A stretch of DNA of 14,412 nt from Bacteroidia bacterium (GTDB lineage: Bacteria > Bacteroidota > Bacteroidia > Bacteroidales > CAJPTX01). Made by a program: the position numbers and the translations under genes. The stretch covers positions 1 through 14,412 of the forward strand of contig CAJPTV010000057.1 of NCBI GenBank assembly GCA_905373665.1. The letters run 5' to 3'. Shown one piece after another: positions 1 through 6,186 of the stretch. A model generated the notes under the pieces. It was not told where the DNA came from. It made no database searches and was given only the letters and a program-made list of their open reading frames with translations. Within the stretch, counting starts at the first letter, position 1, and each line of letters starts with the position of its first letter.

Positions 1-14
1 TGTTTTCCTTAATT
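1..14 (+). repeat. 14-bp interspersed word, copy 1
   Basis: TGTTTTCCTTAATT at the left edge of the window. An identical direct copy lies at 199-212 and an exact inverted copy at 1238-1251. The first and third copies are both flanked on their inner side by GC-rich CAGAC/CTGCC sequence, so together they look like the two ends of an inverted arrangement. The left edge of the window may cut off a longer element. Confidence 0.5.
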
Positions 15-198
15 CCAACTTGCACACGCACGGCAGACGAAGCGCAGACTGAAGATATATGACGAGCAGCCTAAAGGCATACGAAGCAAAATAGGTAAAA
101 TTACCTACTAAAAAATAGCCTTCCAAAGCCTCTTTTCTTTACGCTTACCTATCTTCCTACTTCTGTAATATGACGATTCTCTCTATAAAAATAGATTC

Positions 199-212
199 TG
201 TTTTCCTTAATT
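199..212 (+). repeat. 14-bp interspersed word, copy 2
   Basis: Exact direct copy of the word at 1-14. The sequence on either side does not extend the match, so this may be a solitary fragment. Confidence 0.4.
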
Positions 213-342
213 TCCTCGATCTCGCAATGAATGTTCTATGGGGATAATCTCCTCCTTGGGGATGTCTTTTCCTGATCTAGGTTGACTGATTTGTGATCAA
301 AGATAGGGAAATAAATGGGGTTTAGTTGACTGTTGATGGTGT

Positions 343-740
343 TTATTCTTTCCTGTTACTTTGAACAGGAACAACACCCGCTGGAGAGACCGAAGGGCGT
401 AGCCCTGAGGGAGCTCCAGCGGGTGTTGACGAAATTTCACAAACACGCCCCTCCGCGGCACGCTTGCGTTTTATCGCATTGCGACGAAAACTTCTCCAGA
501 GAAGAGTTTGCTCGCCTGTACAACGACTCGCCTCGGCTGGTGTCATCATATTCAAACTCAAGTGAGGGCGTTCGGTATTAAAAAACTCAATGGCGCGTTT
601 ATACTACGATACATACTATCAAAACGATAAAAGCGCTCATTACATAAAAGCTTATTCTTTATCGTGTTATTCAGGCGCTCTGCCTCCGCATTCTCTTTCG
701 GATTACCACTCTCGGTCATACTGATGGGATACTGTCCTAA
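343..740 (-). pseudogene. IS3-like transposase remnant (C-terminal, frameshifted)
   Basis: Read on the minus strand from 740, one frame gives the segments SMTESGNPKENAEAERLN, NTIKNKLL and YRFDSMYRS. A second frame (from about 600 to 343) gives RAIEFFNTERPHLSLNMMTP followed by AEA. Joined, they match the end of the integrase (rve/DDE) core of IS3-like transposases: the GN..ENA.AE.N.T.K block that holds the final catalytic Glu, then the FNTERPH.SL..MTPAEA tail. A one-base shift near 598-604 breaks the frame. The N-terminal two thirds of the transposase are absent, and coding similarity stops at 740 where repeat sequence starts. The tail after AEA runs through a palindrome at 372-428 and probably no longer reflects the original end. 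This is a dead fragment of a mobile element. The family call is from motif recognition; the exact IS group is uncertain. Confidence 0.75.
372..428. repeat. Perfect 15-bp hairpin with inner 5-bp hairpin
   Basis: The arms CAACACCCGCTGGAG (372-386) and CTCCAGCGGGTGTTG (414-428) are perfect reverse complements separated by 27 nt. Inside the loop, AGGGC (394-398) pairs with GCCCT (402-406). There is no T-tract after either arm, so it is not a simple intrinsic terminator. It lies at the 3' end of the transposase remnant and could be an element end, a REP-like palindrome or a structured RNA. The function is unknown. Confidence 0.7.
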
Positions 741-920
741 AAAAGTGTGTCAAAATAGCCCCAAGAAGCACGGCGTTTTATGGCGCGGCGCGGTCCTAAG
801 GGCGGACGGGCGCTAAGGGCGCGCGGCCCAGTGGGCGCAATGTGCGGTAAAATGCAAATCATCACAGCGCGGCGTTGCTGCGAGTTGCGACCGAAAGCAC
901 GCTACGCCCCTACAAAAAAC
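741..920 (+). repeat. GC-rich interspersed repeat, left copy
   Basis: The core at 809-889 is nearly the reverse complement of 10789-10868. The shared part includes CGGCCCAGTGGGCGCAATGT and, directly after it, GCGGTAAAATGCAAATCA, with the TGCGAGTTGCGA or CGCGAGTTGCGA end in both. A second shared block at 897-916 (CGCTACGCCCCTACAAA end) matches the complement of 10700-10719 at 18 of 20 positions. In the right copy these two blocks are about 69 nt apart, while here they are 7 nt apart, so one copy has an insertion or deletion. The GTGTGTCAAAA word at 745-755 also occurs in the right-hand region. No protein is encoded. It is probably a genome-wide intergenic repeat family. Confidence 0.7.
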
Positions 921-973
921 AGAAAGACAGATGTTTAATTGTGTGCACCCGTGGCGGTCCTAAGGGCAGACGG
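790..973 (+). repeat. Repeated CCTAAGGGC(A/G)GACGG units
   Basis: GCGGTCCTAAGGGCGGACGG at 790-809 recurs at 954-973 with one mismatch (A for G). A diverged relative, GGCGCTAAGGGCGCGCGGCC, sits at 809-828. The right-hand repeat copy carries the same unit on the minus strand (10849-10868). The unit therefore seems to be a modular building block of this repeat family. Confidence 0.6.
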
Positions 974-1154
974 CCCGGGATGGAGGAGGGGCATAGAGAT
1001 AATCAACAGAGCGGCACGAGGAGTGAGATTTAGAAAAACATAAAGAGCTATTTTAATAATGAATTGGTAATGATCGTGTGTTGAATCATAAGGAATGCTA
1101 TATAAAATAGGAGTGCGAAGGGGGTGAAAAATAAAAAAAAAAGGCTATGCAGAC

Positions 1155-1210
1155 ACAGTCTGCCTGCCGTGAGCCTACGGTCTGCCTGCCGTCTGCCCAC
1201 GTTCTGCGCC
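1155..1210 (+). repeat. Short CTGCC-rich direct repeats
   Basis: GTCTGCCTGCCGT occurs at 1158-1170 and again, identical, at 1180-1192. It is followed by the related GTCTGCCCACG (1191-1201) and GTTCTGCGCCG (1201-1211). The complement of this motif occurs at 28-50. The pattern is low-complexity and GC-rich within an otherwise AT-rich spacer. Confidence 0.55.
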
Positions 1211-1237
1211 GAATTTGCAGTGGGTAAGTATGGTGCG

Positions 1238-1251
1238 AATTAAGGAAAACA
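1238..1251 (-). repeat. 14-bp interspersed word, copy 3 (inverted)
   Basis: AATTAAGGAAAACA is the exact reverse complement of the word at 1-14 and 199-212. It is preceded by the CTGCC-rich repeats, just as copy 1 is followed by their complement. This makes 1-50 and 1155-1251 an imperfect inverted pair bounding the gene-free region. Confidence 0.5.
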
Positions 1252-1314
1252 TAAATCGATTTTGGAGGGGAAAAAGGGACAGTACTGTGGGCTTGATATA
1301 CCTTTTTTGCCCCC

Positions 1315-1346
1315 TTTACCGTTCTACTGGGTAATTTGTACCTTTG
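1315..1346 (+). promoter_or_regulatory. Predicted Bacteroidota promoter for the porW cluster
   Basis: TACCTTTG at 1339-1346 matches the Bacteroidota -7 consensus TAnnTTTG exactly. TTTA at 1315-1318 lies 20 nt upstream, which is the right spacing for the -33 TTTG element (three of four bases match). Transcription would begin near 1352, only a few bases before the ATG at 1354 or 1360. This argues against the upstream TTG at 1336 as the start and suggests a leaderless or very short-leader mRNA. Confidence 0.5.
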
Positions 1347-1353
1347 TCACACG

Positions 1354-4029
1354 ATGCGGATGTTTACGAAAAGAGCCCTGAGGGGCTGGTGGAGTGGTGG
1401 ACTAGGGCTTGTGGCCCTGTCGTTCGTTGTCGTTGTGGGGTGTAGCACCAAGACGAACAATGCGTACTACCGTTTTTATCACGCATTTACCTCCTATTTC
1501 AATTACTATTTTAACGCAGAGGAAGCTTATAAGGCGGGGGTGAAGCAGGCGACACGCGCTATGCAGTATGACTATACGCGTCCGCTCCCCTTCTGTATTG
1601 CGGGGTTGCCCGATGCGGCGCTTAACACGGGGGGGGAGATGGATCGGGTACAGACCAAGTGTGCGACGCTCATCAAAGCCCATTCGATTACCGTGAAGCC
1701 TGCGCGCGGCAAGGAGGCGCTGACCGCTAAGGAGAAAGCATTCTACGCACAGAACGAGTTTAATATCTACGCACGTCGAGCATGGCTCTTGATAGGGAAG
1801 AGTCGTCTCTGGGCAGGAGAGTTTGGGCAAGCGCGCCAAGCGATAGACTTTGCTATGACGCAGTTTGCTGGGCTTGCCGAGGGGTGGGAGGCACAGATCT
1901 GGAAGGCACGCATTGAGATGCTCGAGGGGCAAACCCTTGATGCGAAAGACCGATTGGCGAGCCTTGCAGTAGCGCCCTATCGTCCGAAGGGGAAGTTCTA
2001 TACCTACCTTCTGGAGTCGATTTGGGCAGACCTCTTGGTTGAGGAGGAGAAGTATGCGGAGGCGATCCCGCACGGTAAATTGGCGCTGGAGAATGCTCCT
2101 TCGCGCTTGGATCGGGCACGGTGTCGGTTGGCACTCGCGCAACTCCAGGAAGAGGAGAAGAATTACGCTGAGGCGTTTGCGCTTTACAAGAAGGTGGCAG
2201 GTAATGCGCCGAGCTATGAGATGAGCTTTAATGCTCTTGTACGGAGCGCTTCGCTCGCTGCGCGGGTACAGGGAAAGGGGATGGAAAAGAGCCTTCGCGC
2301 CCTCGCCAAAGATGAGAAGAATGCGGACTACCTCGACCAGATTTACTACGCCCTTGGGGAAATAGCCTTTGCAAAGAAGGACACGGTGGGGGGACTCGAG
2401 CTCTTTAAGGAATCGGCACTGCGTAGTGTCTCTAATGCAAAACAAAAGGGTGCTTCGCACCTGCGTGTGGCGGAGTATTATTTTGCTAAGAGCGATTATT
2501 TGCGTGCGGCTTCGTCGTACGACAGTGCGCTTGCTGCCCTCCCAGAGAGTTACCCGCGCTATGTTGAGGTGGCGAAGCGTGCGGCGGTGTTGGGACATTT
2601 GGCACAAGCGCAGGGGGTGGTGTTGCGGGAAGATAGTTTGCAGCGCGTGGCGCGTATGCCAGAGGCTGAGCGACGTACGTTCATTCAGAACATCATTGCG
2701 CAGCTAAGAGAAGAGGAGCGACTTGCGAAGCTTGAGGCTGAGCGTGAGCAGATGGATCGGAACTTTGCTATGCAAAACGAGTACCGACAAGGCTCGGGGC
2801 AACAGAATAATGCTGGTTCTAGTTCGGGGTGGTACTTTTACAATACGTCGACGCTTGCTTTTGGTCGGACGGACTTCCGGGCGAAGTGGGGCAACCGTAA
2901 GCTGGAAGATAACTGGCGGCGTAAGAACAAGATGTCTACGGGCTTTGATGCGAACGACCCCAATAAGCAAGATTCGGTTAAGAATGGCGGGGATAAGTAC
3001 TCTGTCGCCTACTACTTGGCAGATCTGCCGCTCAGTGATTCGGCACGGGAGGTTTCGGATAATGCGATACGGGTGGCGTTGGCAGATATGGCCGAGTCGT
3101 ACCGTACGGACTTTAGTGATGCGCCGCGGGCTATAGAGACTTATGACGAGATATTGCGGCGTTACCCTGCGGGGGATGCTGCGGCAGAGGCTTGCTTTAT
3201 GGCGTATATGACAGCTGACCGTGCGAACCTTGCTGCGCAGCGATCGAAACACCGTGAAATGCTGTTGTCGCGCTATGGTGCTACGCCCTACGCGCGTATT
3301 CTTTCTGACCCGCAGTATATGGAAAAGGTGCGTGCGGAGAAGGAGAGCAACGAGCGTATCGCAGAGGAGATATTCCGAGCGATGCAAGAGGGGCGTCGTG
3401 GTGAGGCTTATCGTGCAGCGAGTGCGGCAGTGGGGGGGGCTACGGCTGATGAGTATAAGGTGCGTTTTGCGCTACTCTCGGCACTCAATGCGGGGAGCGA
3501 GGCAGGGGATACGGTGCAGGTAGCTGCGTTGCGTGCCTTTGCGCAGGAGTATCGAGAGTATCCGGAGAGTAAGTATGCGGAGGAGGTCTTGATGGCAATC
3601 GTACGTCGTGACCTTGTGGGGGAAGAGATGCCGCCGCTTATCATTGGCAACCAAGAGGTGGTGACGCAGCAGACGGAAAAGAAATATGAGGTCTCGAAGG
3701 GGGCGCATAACCTGCTGTTGGTTTTCAATCCGAAGGAGAACTTCCGAGAGTTGAAGTTTCAGGCTATTAGCTTCGGGGTGGATTATAATGTCAATTTGAA
3801 CCTTGAGGTAGAGGACTATCCGTTGAACGAGAGTGCTACGCTACTGGTGATCTCCTCCTTTGAGAGCCATGCGGATGCTGTCGCCTTTAAGGATGCGATG
3901 GATGAGGAAGAGCCTTTTGGCGAGGTGCACCCCTTCTTCATCATCATCTCGCCCGAGAACCTTGATTTGCTTAAGGAGCAAAAGGCATTCCTGCCCTACG
4001 TGGACTTCTACAAAAAGAATTACAAATAA
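1354..4029 (+). CDS. porW: T9SS periplasmic lipoprotein PorW/SprE family
   Basis: A lipoprotein of about 891 aa. From the ATG at 1354 it has a basic N-terminus, a hydrophobic segment (residues 17-28) and a lipobox VVGC with Cys30 as the lipidation site. The mature start, CSTKTNNAYYRFYHAFTSYF followed by NYYFNAEEAYKAG, is the characteristic N-terminus of PorW/SprE proteins. Alpha-helical TPR-like repeats fill about residues 90-430, followed by a Q/N/S-rich linker. The family signature WYFYN...FG...F..KWGNRKLEDNWRR.NK lies near residues 493-530, with more TPR-like sequence after it. The C-terminus (about 790-891) has the FII.SPENL..L....A.LPYVDFYKKNY ending typical of the family. PorW/SprE is needed for T9SS function in Porphyromonas and gliding flavobacteria, probably supporting the trans-envelope complex. 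An in-frame TTG at 1336 would add six residues but overlaps the predicted promoter. porX follows after 109 bp. The assignment rests on motif recognition. Confidence 0.82.
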   Translation: MRMFTKRALRGWWSGGLGLVALSFVVVVGCSTKTNNAYYRFYHAFTSYFNYYFNAEEAYKAGVKQATRAMQYDYTRPLPFCIAGLPDAALNTGGEMDRVQTKCATLIKAHSITVKPARGKEALTAKEKAFYAQNEFNIYARRAWLLIGKSRLWAGEFGQARQAIDFAMTQFAGLAEGWEAQIWKARIEMLEGQTLDAKDRLASLAVAPYRPKGKFYTYLLESIWADLLVEEEKYAEAIPHGKLALENAPSRLDRARCRLALAQLQEEEKNYAEAFALYKKVAGNAPSYEMSFNALVRSASLAARVQGKGMEKSLRALAKDEKNADYLDQIYYALGEIAFAKKDTVGGLELFKESALRSVSNAKQKGASHLRVAEYYFAKSDYLRAASSYDSALAALPESYPRYVEVAKRAAVLGHLAQAQGVVLREDSLQRVARMPEAERRTFIQNIIAQLREEERLAKLEAEREQMDRNFAMQNEYRQGSGQQNNAGSSSGWYFYNTSTLAFGRTDFRAKWGNRKLEDNWRRKNKMSTGFDANDPNKQDSVKNGGDKYSVAYYLADLPLSDSAREVSDNAIRVALADMAESYRTDFSDAPRAIETYDEILRRYPAGDAAAEACFMAYMTADRANLAAQRSKHREMLLSRYGATPYARILSDPQYMEKVRAEKESNERIAEEIFRAMQEGRRGEAYRAASAAVGGATADEYKVRFALLSALNAGSEAGDTVQVAALRAFAQEYREYPESKYAEEVLMAIVRRDLVGEEMPPLIIGNQEVVTQQTEKKYEVSKGAHNLLLVFNPKENFRELKFQAISFGVDYNVNLNLEVEDYPLNESATLLVISSFESHADAVAFKDAMDEEEPFGEVHPFFIIISPENLDLLKEQKAFLPYVDFYKKNYK

Positions 4030-4138
4030 GCGTGCGTATGGAGTTGACATTGACCTGTTCGTTGTAAGACTGGGTGGAATTGCCGCGGTGGGCGTAGCGT
4101 AGGTTGCGCCTAGGATAACAAAACATAGAGATACGAAT

Positions 4139-5698
4139 ATGGGCTCTGCCAAAATCTTATGGGTTGACGACGAGATTGAGCTCCTTCGTCCCCATATCCT
4201 CTTTTTAGAGAAACGAGGTTATGCTGTTGCTACGGCAACGAATGCTGACGATGCGCTCGACCGTGTGGAGCGCGAACCTTTTGACCTCATCTTCCTTGAT
4301 GAGAATATGCCTGGGCTTACGGGGCTTGAGGCGCTTGCGCATTTTAAGCGCTTGGCGCCTACGGTGCCCATCGTCATGGTGACGAAGAGTGAGGAGGAGG
4401 ATATCATGGATCGGGCTGTGGGGGCAAAGATTGCCGATTATCTGATTAAGCCTGTGAACCCGAGCCAGATCCTCATCTCGATTAAGAAGCACGTACACGA
4501 GCGGGAGCTGGTTTCGGTGGGGACGACCTCCGCTTACCAGAACAACTATCTTCAGATAGGCGACCTTATCAATTCGGCGCAAACGTGGCAGGACTGGACG
4601 AATATACACTTGCAGCTTTCGGAGTGGCGGGTGAGCCTCCTTTCTGGGAATGCGCCAGAGATGCTGGAGCTTCACGCGCAGCTTCAGCAGCAAGCGAATG
4701 TGGCTTTTGGTAAGTTTATTCGGCGAGTTTATACTAGTTGGTTTACGGACTTGGGGAGTGGCCCTGTGACTTCGCCGCGCGTAATAAGAGACCGCGTACT
4801 CCCCTATTTGGATGCGGGGGAAAAGGTGCTATTGTTGGTGATAGACAACCTTCGTTTTGACCAGTGGTGTATGCTTCGCGAGATAGTCTCGAAGAGTTGG
4901 CGCGTTGAGCAGGAACAGACCTATTACGCCATCTTACCGACGGTGACGCATTATGCGCGTAACTCGCTTTTTGCGGGATTGATGCCTTTGGAGATTTCGC
5001 AGCTTCACCCCGAGCTTTGGGTGGGCGAGTTGGATGAGGAAGGGAAGAATGTCTTTGAGCCCGATCTCCTTCAGCGCAACCTTCAGCGGCTGGGGCGTAA
5101 GTGTTCGATGCAATATTACAAGGGGGCAACCTTGGATGGGACGCCGCTTAAGGAGGGGGACTTTCAACAGCTTTTGGAGACGGACCTGACGGTGGTGGTG
5201 TATAACTTCATTGATATGCTCTCGCACGCGCGGCACGATATGCAGATTATGAAGCAGTTGGCTAACGATGCGCATGCCTATTTGTCGCTCACGCAGAGCT
5301 GGTTTAAGCATTCTGACTTGTTTGTCTTTTTGGAGAAGCTGAGCCGTTACCCTGTGCGGTTGCTCATCACCACGGACCACGGTTCTATCCAAGTGAAAAA
5401 GGCGCTGAAGGTGATAGGCGACCGTGAGACGTCTAACAACATGCGCTATAAGCTTGGGAAGAGCCTTTCGTATAATGACCGAGAGGTCTTTGCGTGTAAG
5501 AACCCTGCGGAGGTGCACCTTCCACAGCCTAGTATGAGCGCGCGCTATATCTTTGCCTTTGCGAACGACTTCCTGATTTATCCGAACAACTTCAATACGT
5601 ACGCGCGGATGTTTAAGGATTCGTTTCAACACGGGGGGGTATCGTTAGAGGAGATGATCGTGCCCTTTATATCCCTTCGTCCACAAGAGAAAAAATAG
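4139..5698 (+). CDS. porX: PorX: response regulator with PglZ-type phosphatase domain
   Basis: A 519-aa cytoplasmic protein. Residues 5-120 are a CheY-like receiver with all key residues: acidic pair D10/D11, phospho-acceptor D54 (IFLDENMPG), T82 and K104. A helical linker (about 125-215) leads to a PglZ/alkaline-phosphatase-superfamily domain. Its metal and catalytic residues are visible: D236 in LLVIDNLRFD, the nucleophile-position T270 in LPTVTHYARNSLFAG, D359/H363 in NFIDMLSH, D413/H414 in TTDHG, and H498 near the C-terminus. In P. gingivalis, PorX acts with the histidine kinase PorY and the sigma factor SigP to control T9SS genes, and the phosphatase domain acts on nucleotide substrates. 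No DNA-binding domain is present, so output is by protein contact or catalysis. It lies 109 bp after porW and 8 bp before tsaE. No clear Shine-Dalgarno sequence precedes the ATG, which is usual in this phylum. Confidence 0.93.
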   Translation: MGSAKILWVDDEIELLRPHILFLEKRGYAVATATNADDALDRVEREPFDLIFLDENMPGLTGLEALAHFKRLAPTVPIVMVTKSEEEDIMDRAVGAKIADYLIKPVNPSQILISIKKHVHERELVSVGTTSAYQNNYLQIGDLINSAQTWQDWTNIHLQLSEWRVSLLSGNAPEMLELHAQLQQQANVAFGKFIRRVYTSWFTDLGSGPVTSPRVIRDRVLPYLDAGEKVLLLVIDNLRFDQWCMLREIVSKSWRVEQEQTYYAILPTVTHYARNSLFAGLMPLEISQLHPELWVGELDEEGKNVFEPDLLQRNLQRLGRKCSMQYYKGATLDGTPLKEGDFQQLLETDLTVVVYNFIDMLSHARHDMQIMKQLANDAHAYLSLTQSWFKHSDLFVFLEKLSRYPVRLLITTDHGSIQVKKALKVIGDRETSNNMRYKLGKSLSYNDREVFACKNPAEVHLPQPSMSARYIFAFANDFLIYPNNFNTYARMFKDSFQHGGVSLEEMIVPFISLRPQEKK

Positions 5699-5706
5699 GG
5701 AAGAGG

Positions 5707-6150
5707 ATGGAAACGCCAGATGTGATAACGCTGTGCTCGGACACTGAGGAGGATCTTCAAGCGGGAGTCGAAGCCTTTTTACAACAGGTGGGACGACTGC
5801 GTTGTATCTGTTTCTGGGGGGGGCTTGGTGTGGGGAAAACGACCTTTATCCGTGCGCTGTGTAAGCACTTGGGGGTGACGGACGTGGTTACGAGCCCGAC
5901 GTTCTCGCTTATCAATGAGTATCACTGTCACGATGGTGCACCTATCTATCACTTTGACTTTTATCGACTCACCTCTCTGCGCGAGGCGATGGACATTGGG
6001 GTAGAAGAGTATTTCTTTAGCAATACGGGGCTTTGTCTTATCGAGTGGCCAGCACTGATAGAGTCGCTCTTGCCCCCCGAGACGCTGGATATTGCCGTGC
6101 GGGTTGCGCCCGATGGGGTGCGTACTCTTGCAATTGGGGTACGGGAGTAG
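5707..6150 (+). CDS. tsaE: tRNA t6A biosynthesis ATPase TsaE
   Basis: A 147-aa P-loop protein of the TsaE/YjeE family, the usual length for the family. It works with TsaB and TsaD in forming N6-threonylcarbamoyladenosine at position 37 of ANN-decoding tRNAs. Visible motifs are the Walker A GGLGVGKTT (residues 38-46), the family signature SPTFSLINEY (63-72), HFDFYRL (82-88) and LIEWP (111-115). The second Walker A residue is Gly where Asp or Asn is common (GDLGAGKT); the lysine and threonines are intact, so activity is probably retained. The start is preceded by GGGAAGAGG and lies 8 bp after porX, so the two are almost certainly co-transcribed. The product is a housekeeping protein with no obvious secretion role. 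Confidence 0.93.
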   Translation: METPDVITLCSDTEEDLQAGVEAFLQQVGRLRCICFWGGLGVGKTTFIRALCKHLGVTDVVTSPTFSLINEYHCHDGAPIYHFDFYRLTSLREAMDIGVEEYFFSNTGLCLIEWPALIESLLPPETLDIAVRVAPDGVRTLAIGVRE

Positions 6151-6186
6151 GGGAAGTTTTTGCAGTCACCATACAACCTCTTTTTC

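Larger units (their letters stand above)
1..342. other. Gene-free AT-rich left flank
   Basis: I see no credible coding region here on either strand. The sequence is AT-rich and contains two direct copies of a 14-base word, TGTTTTCCTTAATT, at 1-14 and 199-212, with an inverted third copy at 1238-1251. The first copy is followed at 22-50 by a GC-rich segment (ACGGCAGACGAAGCGCAGAC) resembling the reverse complement of the CTGCC-rich stretch at 1155-1210. The word GTTGACTG occurs at about 281 and 326 without further pattern. No RNA gene was recognised. Confidence 0.5.
974..1314. other. Gene-free spacer upstream of porW
   Basis: No coding region is supported here. The stretch contains AT-rich sequence with an A-tract near 1130-1142, the CTGCC-rich direct repeats at 1155-1210, the inverted 14-base word at 1238-1251, and then the region leading into the porW promoter. 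Confidence 0.5.

Noticed and set aside
333..581. Small plus-strand open frame over the hairpin
   Set aside because: It runs antisense to the transposase remnant and through the palindrome, with no family resemblance.
1..1314. CRISPR array or tRNA in the repeat-rich left flank
   Set aside because: The repeats are few, irregularly spaced and without uniform spacers. No cloverleaf or T-arm motif was seen.
1402..2607. Long open frame of 401 codons on the minus strand opposite porW
   Set aside because: It lies fully inside a gene with clear family motifs, and its product is Arg/Leu-rich with no domain. It is a composition shadow.
4030..4138. Possible porX promoter (TTGACA at 4044 with TAAGAC at 4065)
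   Set aside because: The spacing is 15 nt and the pattern is not the Bacteroidota TTTG/TAnnTTTG type. A TAGGTTGC at about 4101 matches only partly, so no promoter is called.
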